DNA of 64,000 nucleotides. Origin: Hymenobacter sp. HSC-4F20 (GTDB taxonomy: Bacteria > Bacteroidota > Bacteroidia > Cytophagales > Hymenobacteraceae). The DNA lies in assembly GCF_019599275.1 (NCBI RefSeq), contig NZ_JAHZTD010000002.1, positions 496,001 through 560,000 on the forward strand. The letters are read 5' to 3'. The position numbers were made by a program, and so were the translations under genes. Shown here piece after piece: positions 15,352-27,160 of the stretch (positions within the stretch are counted from its first letter, which is position 1; each line of letters starts with the position of its first letter). Under the pieces are notes generated by a model that saw nothing but the letters and a program-made list of their open reading frames with translations, did not search any database and was not told where the DNA came from.

Positions 15352-16860
15352 TTACTGGGCTTGCCCAATGGGGTAGTAGGCTTTGCGGCCGTCGGGGTAC
15401 ACTCCTTCTACCAGGGCGCCATCGGTTTCCTTGGCGGCTTCAAGGTAGCGCTGCACATCCTGAGGCTTCGATACCTTGTTCTTGTCGATACGGGTGATGA
15501 TGAAGCCGTCGGCAATGCCGGTTTCGCGGAAGTTGGAGCCTTTGATGCCGTTGATCTTGGCGCCGCCTTCAATGCCGAGCTTGCTTTGCTCCTGGCGGGT
15601 AACCGGAGCCAGGGTCGCACCTTCGTACTTCACCACCGAGGCTACTTCTTCCCGCACGATGTCGGTAGTGCCCGTGGAGTTACGCAGGGTAGCCGTGGCC
15701 ACGCGCGTATCATTGCCGCGCAGGTAGCTCACCTTGATCTTGTCGCCGGGACGGAAGCGGGCTACTTGCTCCTGCAATTGCGAGGAGGTGTTTACTTTCA
15801 CCCCATTGATTTCCGTGATGATGTCGCCTTCCTGGATACCAGCTTCAGCGGCCGAGCTGTTTTTCCCCAGGCCCATTACGTACACGCCGTTCAGGGACGT
15901 CAGCTTTTTCTCCGAAGCCAGTTGGGCATCTACTTCCCGGATCTGCACGCCCAGCAGTGCGCGCTGCACCGTCTTGTACTTGAGCAGGTCGTCTACCACT
16001 TTGCTCACAATGGAGCTGGGCACGGCAAACGAGTAGCCTTCAAACGAGCCGGTGTGCGAGGCAATGGCCGAGTTGATGCCGACCAGGTCGCCGTTGAGGT
16101 TTACCAGAGCACCACCCGAGTTACCCGGGTTTACCACGGCATCAGTCTGCAAGAACGACTCGATGCCCATGTTGTCCTCCCGGCGCAGGATGTTGATGTT
16201 GCGGCCCTTGGCCGAGATAATGCCGGCCGTAACGGTAGAGTTCAGGTTAAAGGGGTTACCCACGGCCAGCACCCACTCCCCTACCTTCACGTTATCGGAA
16301 TTACCGTAGCGAATGAAGGGCAGGTTGTCGGCCTTTACTTTGAGCAGAGCAAGATCGGTAGTCGGGTCGGCACCCACTAGCTCCGCCTGGAACTTGCGCT
16401 TGTCGTCCATTACCACCTCAATCTTATCGGCCTTCTCAATCACGTGGTTGTTCGTGACGATGTAGCCGTTGGCGGCAATAATTACACCCGAGCCGGAGCC
16501 CTGTTGCGGACCTTGCTGGCGGCCGCGGCCCTGATATTGATCAAACTCATCCCCGAAGAACTGGCGCAGGAACGGGTCCATACGGGACATGTCGCTCTGA
16601 CTAGCCTTAGGAGCGTACTCCGTCATGACGTGCACTACGGCCGGGGTTACGGAAGCAGCGGCGGCGGTGAAGTTCAGGCCTTCGGGCACGGCATACGTGC
16701 TGTTGCGCAACTCACTGGTGTACCGAACATTGGGGTCGGCCGCTACGGCCTGGGGCGCATTGGCGCGCTCGGGCTCCAGCAGCTTGTACCCACCCACGGC
16801 CACGCCGCCGCCCAAAATGGCAGAACCGAGCAGACCGAGCATCATTTGTTTTGCTTGCAT
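15352..16860 (-). CDS. Deg/HtrA-family periplasmic serine protease
   Basis: 502 residues from the ATG at 16860 (a longer frame adds 15 residues without a better signal). An N-terminal hydrophobic segment (MMLGLLGSAILGGGVAVGGY) serves as signal or anchor. The trypsin-like domain has H139 (TNNHVIE), Asp near 169 (TDLALLKV) and S248 (NPGNSGGAL). Two PDZ domains follow, the first with GVYVMGLGKNSSAAEAGIQE, the second with KINGIKGSNFRETGIADG. Degrades or refolds misfolded envelope proteins. The loop between HxDxS elements has a Gln/Gly-rich QYQGRGRQQGPQQGSGSG insert (LA loop region). It is monocistronic, with Hsp20 further upstream on the same strand. Confidence 0.92.
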   Translation of the reverse strand: MQAKQMMLGLLGSAILGGGVAVGGYKLLEPERANAPQAVAADPNVRYTSELRNSTYAVPEGLNFTAAAASVTPAVVHVMTEYAPKASQSDMSRMDPFLRQFFGDEFDQYQGRGRQQGPQQGSGSGVIIAANGYIVTNNHVIEKADKIEVVMDDKRKFQAELVGADPTTDLALLKVKADNLPFIRYGNSDNVKVGEWVLAVGNPFNLNSTVTAGIISAKGRNINILRREDNMGIESFLQTDAVVNPGNSGGALVNLNGDLVGINSAIASHTGSFEGYSFAVPSSIVSKVVDDLLKYKTVQRALLGVQIREVDAQLASEKKLTSLNGVYVMGLGKNSSAAEAGIQEGDIITEINGVKVNTSSQLQEQVARFRPGDKIKVSYLRGNDTRVATATLRNSTGTTDIVREEVASVVKYEGATLAPVTRQEQSKLGIEGGAKINGIKGSNFRETGIADGFIITRIDKNKVSKPQDVQRYLEAAKETDGALVEGVYPDGRKAYYPIGQAQ

Positions 16861-17154
16861 GGGTAAGAAAGAGGTGAGATGAAGGATGTCGAATTGAAAA
16901 TACAACAGAATTGTGAGCGAACCATGAGCTGCCTCATCTTCTGGAGGGCGCGGGGCTCATCTGCCGACTACCTAACGCTAGATACCTGGCAGATGGTGTC
17001 TGGTTGCATGCCTGTTGGGGGAGAAAAAAGGTCGGTTGGTAGATTATTTGCCATACCGCAATGCGTACGTGTGCCTCCGGCTACTAGTATACTAACACGC
17101 GAATCAAGAAAAAAGGCACCACATGCGGGTGCCTTTTTTCTTGAATTGTCGCGC
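16861..17154. other. Intergenic region with Hsp20 terminator
   Basis: 294 bases without a gene between the protease start and the Hsp20 stop. It holds the Hsp20 terminator (17104-17144) and the protease promoter region; a TATTTTCA at about 16900 on the - strand is only a partial match to TAnnTTTG. Confidence 0.3.
17104..17144 (-). terminator. Terminator of hsp20
   Basis: Perfect 17-bp inverted repeat (TCAAGAAAAAAGGCACC / its complement) with a 7-base loop, 11 bases past the Hsp20 stop codon. The stem carries a run of T in its 3' arm on both strands, a strong intrinsic terminator. Confidence 0.8.
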
Positions 17155-17598
17155 TTAGCGCACTTCAATCTGATGCTTGGTCACCTTCTTGCTGTCGAAG
17201 GGTAGCGCCAGGCGGAGCACCCCATCCTGGAGCTGCGCATCAATGGCAGTTACATCCACCGTGTCGGGTAGGCGGAAGGTACGCGTGAAGGAACCATAGC
17301 CCGACTCAACGCGCCGGAACTTAGGACCGTTCTCGACAGCTTCGGGAGCTTTCCGCTCGCCGGTTACGGTTAGCTTGCCCTCATGAAAGTCAATTTTCAC
17401 GTTTTCTTTAGCTACGCCAGGTAACATCAGGTGCAGCTCAAAGCCTTGCTCCAGCTCCACAATGTCGGCCTGGGGAATGAAGCTGTGGGAAGGGGCCGTT
17501 TGCGTGGGCAGGGTGTCACGCAGCATTTCATTAAGAACCGAGCTAAAAGCACGGGAAGGACGCAAGGCGGGTAGGTTATTATACAGCAGAGTTGCCAT
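17155..17598 (-). CDS. Small heat-shock protein, Hsp20 family
   Basis: 147 residues. The alpha-crystallin domain occupies about 40-135: IPQADIVELEQGFELHLMLP, GVAKENVKIDFHEGKLTVTG, FTRTFRLPDTVDVTAIDAQL, DGVLRLALPF with the GVL motif. A short N-terminus with the IxI-like C-terminal element absent or reduced (ends KKVTKHQIEVR). ATP-independent holdase that forms large cytosolic oligomers under stress. Starts with ATG at 17598; ends at a strong terminator, so it is transcribed alone. No HrcA CIRCE element was found in the 237 bases upstream. Confidence 0.9.
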   Translation of the reverse strand: MATLLYNNLPALRPSRAFSSVLNEMLRDTLPTQTAPSHSFIPQADIVELEQGFELHLMLPGVAKENVKIDFHEGKLTVTGERKAPEAVENGPKFRRVESGYGSFTRTFRLPDTVDVTAIDAQLQDGVLRLALPFDSKKVTKHQIEVR

Positions 17599-17757
17599 GG
17601 TTGAAATAGAAGTTAACGGTTAAGGGTAATGGGTTGCTGTGCCCTGTCAGGCACACCCTACTTCTATAAATTCTGTACCAATCCTACTAACCCCGCTGAA
17701 TATGACTAAATGTCATATATGCTAAATAATAGCACTGACAGATATTCCAGGCACTAA

Positions 17758-17810
17758 CATAAGAACGGGCTTACATCAGCTTTAAAAGCCGATATAAGCC
17801 CGTTCTTATG
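17758..17810 (-). terminator. Terminator of the predicted beta-barrel gene
   Basis: Perfect 16-bp inverted repeat (CATAAGAACGGGCTTA / TAAGCCCGTTCTTATG) with a 21-base centre that can pair internally (ATCAGCTTT / AAAAGCCGAT approx.). Lies 25 bases past the stop of the 17836-18651 gene; the other side faces the Hsp20 promoter. Confidence 0.65.
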
Positions 17811-17835
17811 TATGCCACAATGGCATTATCTGATA

Positions 17836-18651
17836 TTAATACTGCGTCGGTAGCTGACGGCGCTCGGCAGTTGCAGGTCTTCCTACGGTCACACGGATGT
17901 CGAGGCCCACCGTAGGCTGCACGTAGCGCCTGGGGCCACCGGCTATTTTCACGTTTCCGTTCGCATCATACTGTGGCAACCCAATGCTGTAGCTGTTTTG
18001 CCAGGCAAACCAAGGAGTGAAATCGAAACGGGGGGAAAGACGGACGCCTACTTCGCCCCGCAGCTCGGAGAAGTCCAGAAAAGGCTCTTTGGCCTCGTAT
18101 TCGTCGCGCTGAAACCGCAGGTAAGCAATGGGCTCAAAGGCTACGCGCGGACGCAAGGCCAGACTGCCATTGCCTAGAGGAACTATGCGGTCTACATCAA
18201 GGCGCAGGGTAGCGTAGAACCGGTCAGCGTCCGCCTGATCCAAAGGCAAAAGGTACCCTACCCCCAGACGCTGCCGAAAGTTGACGCTGCCAAACGTATT
18301 CCAGTGCCGGCCAAATACTTCCGGGGCCAGAAAATGTTCATAGGCATTATCAAACAAGCTATACTGCTGCCGCTGTCCATCTAAAATGGCGCCCCAGCTC
18401 CAGGCAGAGGAAAAGAAATGCTCGTAGCCCAGCCGAATGCCCAGCCCAGTAAACAACGGGTTGCTTTCCAACGGGATAGAAGAGTGCTGCAAGTTGAACG
18501 CGCCGAATACATAGTCGTCGCCGGTTAGCGAAATTTCAACTTGGGCCTGGGGTTGCAGCACCGTATACCCCTTGGTACGACGCTGGGCCTGAGTAGGGAG
18601 GGCTGCTGCCAGCCCGGCAGCTACTAAAACAGTGCTAAGAATAAGCCGCAT
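17836..18651 (-). CDS. Putative outer-membrane beta-barrel protein
   Basis: 271 residues with a signal peptide (LILSTVLVAAGLAAALPTQA). The rest alternates hydrophobic and polar residues with many aromatic ends, as in beta-barrel strands: DYVFGAFNLQHSS, LGIRLGYEHFFSSAWSWGAI, ATLRLDVDRIVPLGNGSLAL, VAFEPIAYLRFQRDEY, and a final PTVGLDIRVTVG. About 12 such segments could be drawn. No TonB box, plug or known lipid-A enzyme signature is visible. Probably an outer-membrane protein of unknown function. ATG start; transcribed alone, with a terminator downstream. Confidence 0.6.
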   Translation of the reverse strand: MRLILSTVLVAAGLAAALPTQAQRRTKGYTVLQPQAQVEISLTGDDYVFGAFNLQHSSIPLESNPLFTGLGIRLGYEHFFSSAWSWGAILDGQRQQYSLFDNAYEHFLAPEVFGRHWNTFGSVNFRQRLGVGYLLPLDQADADRFYATLRLDVDRIVPLGNGSLALRPRVAFEPIAYLRFQRDEYEAKEPFLDFSELRGEVGVRLSPRFDFTPWFAWQNSYSIGLPQYDANGNVKIAGGPRRYVQPTVGLDIRVTVGRPATAERRQLPTQY

Positions 18652-18685
18652 CGAACAGAAAAAGGTAGTAAGTAACTGACAGCTT

Positions 18686-19885
18686 TTAGTGCGTAGCCAG
18701 CTCCTGCAACGCCAGCCACGCCATCAGGCCAGGGCCCGTTTCCAGCGCCTTGGGGTCAATATCGAAGGTAGGCGTGTGCACGGAGGAAGTGTAATGGCTG
18801 CTACCGTCGGCCGCCGCAGTGCCGAGGCGGTAGAAGCAGGCGCTGGTGGCCTGACTAAAGTAGGCGAAATCCTCGGCCGCCATCCACTGGTCTAATTCCA
18901 CCACGTTTTCGCGACCCAAATACTCTACGGCCGCCTGTTCGGTGCGGGCTGTCAGGGCAGGCTCATTTTCGAGGTAGGGGTAGCCCCGACGGATTTCCAA
19001 CTCACAGGTAGCCCCCATGCTTTCGGCCAGACCCTCGCAGAGGCGGCGCAAGTGCTGGTGCGCTTCGTTGCGCCATTCCTCGTTGAGCGTGCGGAAAGTG
19101 CCTTCCAGGTACACCTCGTTAGGAATCACGTTGGTAGCGCCCTGGGCAATAACTTTTCCGAAGGATAGCACGGAAGGCAGCTTCGGGTTCGCACGCCGAC
19201 TAACGATTTGCTGAGCGGCCACAATGATATGAGCTGCTACCACCACCGGGTCGATGTTTTGCTCGGGCATAGCCCCGTGGCCGCCTTGGCCGCGCACAGT
19301 AAGGTAGAGTTCATCGGTGCTGGCCATGTAGCGGCCGGCGCGCAACCCAATTTTGCCGGCCGGAAGCCGCGGAAACACGTGCTGGCCCAGCACACTGGCG
19401 GGGCGGGGGTTTTCCAGCACTCCTTCTTTAATCATCAGGGAAGCCCCACCGGGTAGCAATTCCTCGCCGGGCTGAAACATCAGCTTCACCGTGCCTTCAA
19501 ACTCGTGGCGGAGCTGCGCCAGAATGCGGGCCGCGCCCAGTAGGGAAGCCGTATGCACATCGTGGCCGCAGGCGTGCATTACGCCGGGGTTTGTTGATTT
19601 ATATGGTACCTCGTTTTGCTCCGTGATGGGCAGGGCATCCATATCGGCGCGCAAGGCAACGGTCCGGGTGCCGGGGTTGCGGCCTTCAATCAGGGCTACT
19701 ACCCCCGTGCCGGCAATGGGCTGGGTAGGCAGCCCGAGCTTCTGCAGCTGCTCCGTTACGAAGGCTACCGTGTTGTGCTCCTTAAACGAAAGCTCCGGGT
19801 GAGCGTGCAGGTACTCGCGCAGGGCTACCGTTTCGGCCGCGGTTTCAGCTGCGAGGGTTTTGATGCGGGGTAGTAAGTGGTCCAT
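18686..19885 (-). CDS. M20-family amidohydrolase (N-acyl-amino-acid deacylase-like)
   Basis: 399 residues from the ATG at 19885; an upstream frame adds 67 unrelated residues. Metal-binding pattern of the M20D/HipO group: ALRADMDALPI, HACGHDVHTASLLGAARIL, FQPGEELLPGGASLMIKEG, GRYMASTDELYLTVRGQGGH, and AEDFAYFSQ. These enzymes split N-acyl or hippuryl amides (amino acid, indole-acetyl or peptidoglycan-derived) with two metal ions. Peptidase dimerisation domain lies in the middle. Substrate cannot be read. The next gene upstream, a SPOR lipoprotein, ends 86 bp before this start on the same strand. Confidence 0.87.
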   Translation of the reverse strand: MDHLLPRIKTLAAETAAETVALREYLHAHPELSFKEHNTVAFVTEQLQKLGLPTQPIAGTGVVALIEGRNPGTRTVALRADMDALPITEQNEVPYKSTNPGVMHACGHDVHTASLLGAARILAQLRHEFEGTVKLMFQPGEELLPGGASLMIKEGVLENPRPASVLGQHVFPRLPAGKIGLRAGRYMASTDELYLTVRGQGGHGAMPEQNIDPVVVAAHIIVAAQQIVSRRANPKLPSVLSFGKVIAQGATNVIPNEVYLEGTFRTLNEEWRNEAHQHLRRLCEGLAESMGATCELEIRRGYPYLENEPALTARTEQAAVEYLGRENVVELDQWMAAEDFAYFSQATSACFYRLGTAAADGSSHYTSSVHTPTFDIDPKALETGPGLMAWLALQELATH

Positions 19886-19970
19886 AAAGTACAGCCGCGG
19901 GGCGAAAGCACGGCCAGGACGAAGCTCCGAACATAAGCTCCTCACCCCGGCCTTGCTTAGCCCGGGTAGC

Positions 19971-20531
19971 CTAGAAAGTGGTTTTGTTGATAATGACCTG
20001 CGCCGATTCCAGCTCTGCCTTGGGTGCCAGCGGACGAATGCGAACCAGGGCTTGTTCTGCTTCGAGGCGGGTAAGATAGTCGCCAATCCAGAGGCGGAAG
20101 ATGGGCTGCTTATAGGCGAGGTAATCGGTTTCCTCGGGGTAGCGGCTGATAACGGCCCGGCGCACGGCCATGGCCTGCTCCTTCTGTAACCCTACATAGG
20201 CCAAGATGCGGTAGCCCTGCGCGTATTTCACATTTTGGTTTGTGAAGGCCTGGTCGCGGAGCCGCTGCTCAACCTGGGCATTGACGTGGTTGGTAGGCGT
20301 TACCAAGCGGCTGGGAGCGGCGGGCGCAACAGCCGGCGCTTTGGGCGCAGCAAATACGGGTCGGTAGCGGCTCAGGTCTTCGGCAGGGGTAGTAGCCGCC
20401 GAAGTTGCCGTGGTACGTCGCGTTGTATCAGCAGCGGTAGAAGCGGCAGGCGCTGCCGGCCCCGACGAGGCGCAGGCACCCAAGGAAAACAAGGTTGAAA
20501 GCAGCAACACGTTACGTAGCAGATGTTTCAT
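19971..20531 (-). CDS. SPOR-domain lipoprotein
   Basis: 186 residues from the ATG at 20531. The lipobox is in LLLSTLFSLGACASSG (Cys near 21), followed by an Ala/Thr/Pro-rich low-complexity stretch and a C-terminal SPOR domain (about 105-185, QGYRILAYVGLQKEQAMAVR, YKQPIFRLWIGDYLTRLEAE). SPOR domains bind denuded septal peptidoglycan, so it is probably an outer-membrane or periplasmic lipoprotein at the division site. The start overlaps the end of deoC by 20 bp, implying translational coupling with a gene of unrelated function. Confidence 0.82.
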   Translation of the reverse strand: MKHLLRNVLLLSTLFSLGACASSGPAAPAASTAADTTRRTTATSAATTPAEDLSRYRPVFAAPKAPAVAPAAPSRLVTPTNHVNAQVEQRLRDQAFTNQNVKYAQGYRILAYVGLQKEQAMAVRRAVISRYPEETDYLAYKQPIFRLWIGDYLTRLEAEQALVRIRPLAPKAELESAQVIINKTTF

Positions 20532-21189
20532 GGGAAGATTCTTCCAGCAAAGCCAGACTGTTGGAGGAGCCAATTCGGTCGGCGCCGGCTGCCAGCAGGG
20601 CCAGCGCCGCGGTGCGCGTCCGGATGCCACCGGAGGCCTTGATACGCACCCCACCCGGCAACGATTGACGCATAAGCATGATATCAGCCACGGAAGCTCC
20701 TCGGTTGGCAAAGCCAGTGGATGTTTTTACGAAGTCGGCGCCGGCTTCTACGCACAGGCGGCACGCCGTTACAATTTCTTCCTCCGTCAGGAGGGCCGTT
20801 TCGATGATTACTTTCAGGATGGCGCCGCGCAAATGGCATAGCTCAGCCAGCTGCCCAATTTCCTCCTCTACCTCTTCCAGGCGGCCCGCCTTCAGCGCCC
20901 CCACATTGATAACCATGTCCAGCTCCGTAGCGCCATCGGCCAAAGCCTGGTGGGCCTCGAAGAACTTCACCTTCGCCAGCGAGTACCCCAGCGGAAACCC
21001 AATCACTGTGCACACCGGCACACCCGTACCCTGCAGCTGCTCAGCGGCAAAGCGTACGTAGCACGGCGGCACGCACACACTGGCAAAATGGTGGGTAGCG
21101 GCCTCCTGGCACAGCTGGGCTATCTGCTCCGGGGTTGCGTCCGGTTTCAGCAGGGTATGGTCGATGGCGGCGGCGAGCTTCTGCGACAT
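20512..21189 (-). CDS. deoC: Deoxyribose-phosphate aldolase
   Basis: 225 residues of the class I aldolase that splits 2-deoxyribose 5-phosphate into glyceraldehyde 3-phosphate and acetaldehyde in deoxynucleoside catabolism. Seen: IDHTLLKPDATPEQIAQLCQ, VCTVIGFPLGYS, the strand ILKVIIETALL with the conserved Lys, catalytic Schiff-base lysine in DFVKTSTGFANRGAS, and KASGGIRT near the end. Length matches short bacterial DeoC. Starts with ATG at 21189 next to a good -7 element. Its last 20 bases overlap the SPOR lipoprotein gene. Confidence 0.93.
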   Translation of the reverse strand: MSQKLAAAIDHTLLKPDATPEQIAQLCQEAATHHFASVCVPPCYVRFAAEQLQGTGVPVCTVIGFPLGYSLAKVKFFEAHQALADGATELDMVINVGALKAGRLEEVEEEIGQLAELCHLRGAILKVIIETALLTEEEIVTACRLCVEAGADFVKTSTGFANRGASVADIMLMRQSLPGGVRIKASGGIRTRTAALALLAAGADRIGSSNSLALLEESSHETSAT

Positions 21190-21196
21190 AAGTAGA

Positions 21197-21204
21197 CAAA
21201 GGTA
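21197..21204 (-). promoter_or_regulatory. Putative -7 promoter element of deoC
   Basis: TACCTTTG on the - strand matches TAnnTTTG exactly and ends 8 bases before the deoC ATG. A TTG at 21221-21223 (- strand), 16 bases further upstream, may be the -33 element. The leader would be very short or leaderless. Confidence 0.45.
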
Positions 21205-21249
21205 ACGGACGGGAAGGGCACAAGCGAAGTATCCCGCATGCTACAACAA

Positions 21250-21283
21250 ACGGGCCGCGCTTCCAACTGGAAACGCGGCCCGT
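21250..21283 (-). terminator. Terminator of secA
   Basis: Perfect 10-bp GC-rich inverted repeat (ACGGGCCGCG / CGCGGCCCGT) with a 14-base loop, 22 bases past the secA stop codon and upstream of the deoC promoter. Confidence 0.7.
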
Positions 21284-21304
21284 ACGCTATTTACTTTCTG
21301 AAAT

Positions 21305-24706
<3,402 letters not shown>

Positions 24707-24742
24707 GCTGGTTTACCTTAATTGAAACGCCGGGGCGCATCC

Positions 24743-24750
24743 CAAATTTA
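24743..24750 (-). promoter_or_regulatory. Putative -7 promoter element of secA
   Basis: TAAATTTG on the - strand matches TAnnTTTG, 36 bases upstream of the secA ATG. The nearest TTG (24764-24766, - strand) is only 13 bases away, short for a -33 element. Confidence 0.4.
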
Positions 24751-24877
24751 CAGGATTTCTAACCAAAATCGCCCCATATCATAATGAACAGACAATCTGG
24801 CTGGTTCCCTTGCACTTGTAGCAAGCTGCCCCAGCCTTAGCCTCTGTGGTTTGGTGGCTACTACCCTTTCGAAGGGC

Positions 24878-25906
24878 TTACCCCCGTCCGGGGCGGGCCA
24901 CGTAGTGCGAGCTGCGCTTCAACCAGCGCTTTTCTACTGCGTGCCACAGCAGAAATGCTACCGTGAGCACCGTGAGCAACAAGCCCACCAAGCCTACCCA
25001 GGGCTGGTGCTCGAAAATGCCCCAGTAGATGAACAACTGAATAAGCGGAAAGTGCACCAAATAAGTACCGTACGATACATCACCCCACTGGCCTACGGGC
25101 AGTTGCACCGGCAGGCGGGTAGCCAGATACAGCACCGCCGCCGCGTAGTATAGGGGCTCTACTACCTCGCGCAAGGCGTGGTGGCGCACTACCAGAAAGG
25201 CCACTCCCGAGGCAAGTGCAACCCAACCCAGCCAAGGACCTAGCTGGCGCTCTTTGAATGTAAACAACGCTCCCAGGGCAAAGAAATGCAGCATGCCCGG
25301 AAACTGCCGGGCCAGCTCCGTTACCATCTGAGGGCTTAAGCCTGGCACCTGGGGTAGCAACCAACTCCAGAGCAGGGCGCCGCCGTATGCCAACGCAACG
25401 GCTGGGTAAGCACCCACGCGCCGAAATAGCCACACCAGTATGGGCACGCAGCAGTACAAGCACAGCTCAACCTTAATGGTCCAGAGGGAACCGTTCAGCA
25501 CGGAAACCGGGTGCTGCTCGAACGTGCCTGGCAAGGTAGGCTGCAAGAAATTGAGAAAACCCGCATTGGCGGCCAGATAGCGGTAGCTGGCCGGGTGACG
25601 CAGGTAGTCGGCTGGTGAGAGCCTGGTAGCCACTAGCCCCACTGCCCAAGCCAGGCCAATGGTTACGAGGTAGGCCGGATAGATACGCCGGGCCCGTTTC
25701 TCGGCATACTCCCAACCGGTAGCACTGGTCAGGTAGCTGCGGGTTACCAAGCAGCCACTTATTACGAAGAAGCCTTTCACCGCAAAATCAGCCGATAAAA
25801 CCGTCAGGAAAGGCTGGAATGCTGGTAGCGCCGACAGCACCGCCAGGTGGCACAACACAACCGTGAGGGCCAGCCCAAGGCGTACAGCGTCGAAATTATT
25901 CTGCAT
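24878..25906 (-). CDS. Membrane acyltransferase, acyltransferase-3 (OafA-like) family
   Basis: 342 residues from the ATG at 25906. About ten transmembrane helices are visible by hydrophobicity. Family elements: FDAVRLGLALTVVLCHLAVL with the conserved histidine, FFVISGCLVTRSYL, AEKRARRIYPAYLVTIGLAW, NGSLWTIKVELCLYCCVPIL and a last YGTYLVHFPLIQLFIYWG. These proteins transfer acetyl or other acyl groups to surface sugars, O-antigen or peptidoglycan at the inner membrane. No SGNH domain is attached. The neighbouring map gene is unrelated; substrate unknown. Confidence 0.87.
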   Translation of the reverse strand: MQNNFDAVRLGLALTVVLCHLAVLSALPAFQPFLTVLSADFAVKGFFVISGCLVTRSYLTSATGWEYAEKRARRIYPAYLVTIGLAWAVGLVATRLSPADYLRHPASYRYLAANAGFLNFLQPTLPGTFEQHPVSVLNGSLWTIKVELCLYCCVPILVWLFRRVGAYPAVALAYGGALLWSWLLPQVPGLSPQMVTELARQFPGMLHFFALGALFTFKERQLGPWLGWVALASGVAFLVVRHHALREVVEPLYYAAAVLYLATRLPVQLPVGQWGDVSYGTYLVHFPLIQLFIYWGIFEHQPWVGLVGLLLTVLTVAFLLWHAVEKRWLKRSSHYVARPGRG

Positions 25907-25967
25907 TGCGAAAGAGTATTCCAGCGCAAAATACACGCGGCGCGACTTTCAGCAGCGTTTCTTGGTC

Positions 25968-26021
25968 AGGGTCCAGCTAATAGCTCACCCTCAGGGGTCA
26001 GGGAGCTATTAGCTGGACCCT
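25968..26021. repeat. Perfect 19-bp inverted repeat, hairpin element
   Basis: Arms AGGGTCCAGCTAATAGCTC and GAGCTATTAGCTGGACCCT match over 19 bp around a 16-base loop. No U-run follows on either strand, so it is a poor intrinsic terminator, though its place after the methionine aminopeptidase gene would suit one. It could be a REP-type intergenic element. Confidence 0.5.
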
Positions 26022-26091
26022 ATCTGTTGCCTGCATCTTTTTCTAGCTAGCTTACCTTGCGGAGTGCTTGAGAGCTAGTGGGTAGGGCTAT

Positions 26092-26856
26092 CTACTCCCA
26101 AATGCTGTTCGCCTCCGTCAGAATGAGAGGCTTATCGTCCGTGATGACAATGGTGTGTTCGTGCTGGGCTACGAAGCTGCCATCTTTGGTGGCTAGCGTC
26201 CAGCCGTCGTTGAGCTGATGGGCCAGCGTGGCACGAGTGGAAATAAACGTTTCTACCGCTACCACCGAGTTCTTCTTGAAGCGCTTCAGGTTGTACCGGT
26301 CGTAGTAGCAGGGTATTTCGCTGGGCTCCTCGTGCAGGCTGCGGCCAATACCGTGACCTACCAGGTTCTTGATAACCCGAAAACCTGCTTTTCGCGCTTC
26401 CGTTTCGATTAGCCCGCCGATGTCGGCTATGCGTACGCCGCCGCGAATGCGGCTGAGGGCGGTGCGCAGGATCTGCCGGGAAGCGTCAACCAGCGGCTGA
26501 TGATTATGAATATCAGCCCCCAGCACGAAGGAGCCGCCATTATCCGCCCAGTAGCCGTCCAGCTCCGCCGATACGTCGATGTTCACCAGGTCGCCCTGCT
26601 GCAGCACCTTGCGGGCCGAGGGAATGCCGTGCGCCACTTCATTATTCACGCTGATGCACGTCCAGCCCGGAAACCCATAGGTAAGCCGCGGGGCCGAGTT
26701 AGCACCTAGCGCAGCCAGTATCCGTCCGCCATAGTCGTCTATCTCTTTAGTCGTCATACCCGGTTGGGCATACTCGCGCATTTGTTTCAGAGTGGTGCCT
26801 ACGGCGGCGCTAATGCGCTGAAGGCCGGCTAAGTCGGCTTGAGAGGTGATGGACAT
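26092..26856 (-). CDS. map: Type I methionine aminopeptidase
   Basis: 254 residues. Removes the initiator methionine of nascent proteins using two metal ions. Seen: GMTTKEIDDYGGRILAALGA, EVAHGIPSARKVLQQGDLVN (catalytic His), ID-VSAELDGYWADNGGSFV with the two metal-binding Asp residues, the third block VGHGIGRSLHEEPSEIPCY, and the final EHTIVITDD with its metal-binding Glu. The pita-bread fold is complete and the length is usual for MAP1 without an N-terminal extension. It lies apart from the ribosomal operon seen in many bacteria, so it may be an extra copy. Confidence 0.93.
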   Translation of the reverse strand: MSITSQADLAGLQRISAAVGTTLKQMREYAQPGMTTKEIDDYGGRILAALGANSAPRLTYGFPGWTCISVNNEVAHGIPSARKVLQQGDLVNIDVSAELDGYWADNGGSFVLGADIHNHQPLVDASRQILRTALSRIRGGVRIADIGGLIETEARKAGFRVIKNLVGHGIGRSLHEEPSEIPCYYDRYNLKRFKKNSVVAVETFISTRATLAHQLNDGWTLATKDGSFVAQHEHTIVITDDKPLILTEANSIWE

Positions 26857-26931
26857 GGGACGAAGGTTTATGGCTCTTTCAGGTTGCAGAGCTTTAGCTG
26901 GCTAACACGGAGAAGGCCGCGGCTGTTTAGT

Positions 26932-27123
26932 TCAGCAACTGATTTTAAGCTGTAATTCGCCCAACGTGACAATAGTCAGCGCCCGTACCTGCCCGGGCCA
27001 GTCTTTTTGATCCGGCATTTCCGCCAAGGCCCCGAAGCCACTATCAGCCCGATAACCGGGTGCTTTTCCAGGGTCTCTATGCCACTGCTGTGCAGGAGTT
27101 AGCCTAGGAGTGTTGTCGTTCAT
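26932..27123 (-). CDS. Small hypothetical protein (63 residues)
   Basis: A 63-residue frame with an ATG at 27123 preceded by GTAGGAGAAA, a fair ribosome-binding site. The product, beginning NDNTPRLTPAQQWHRDPGKA, is hydrophilic with several Asp, Arg and Gly and no membrane segment. It fits the gap between map and the lipoprotein gene, on the same strand as both (37 bp from the latter). No family recognised. It may be a real small gene or chance; codon positions look ordinary for the genome. Confidence 0.35.
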   Translation of the reverse strand: MNDNTPRLTPAQQWHRDPGKAPGYRADSGFGALAEMPDQKDWPGQVRALTIVTLGELQLKISC

Positions 27124-27160
27124 TTTCTCCTACCCCTCGCCGAACTGCACGTAGAGGCAG

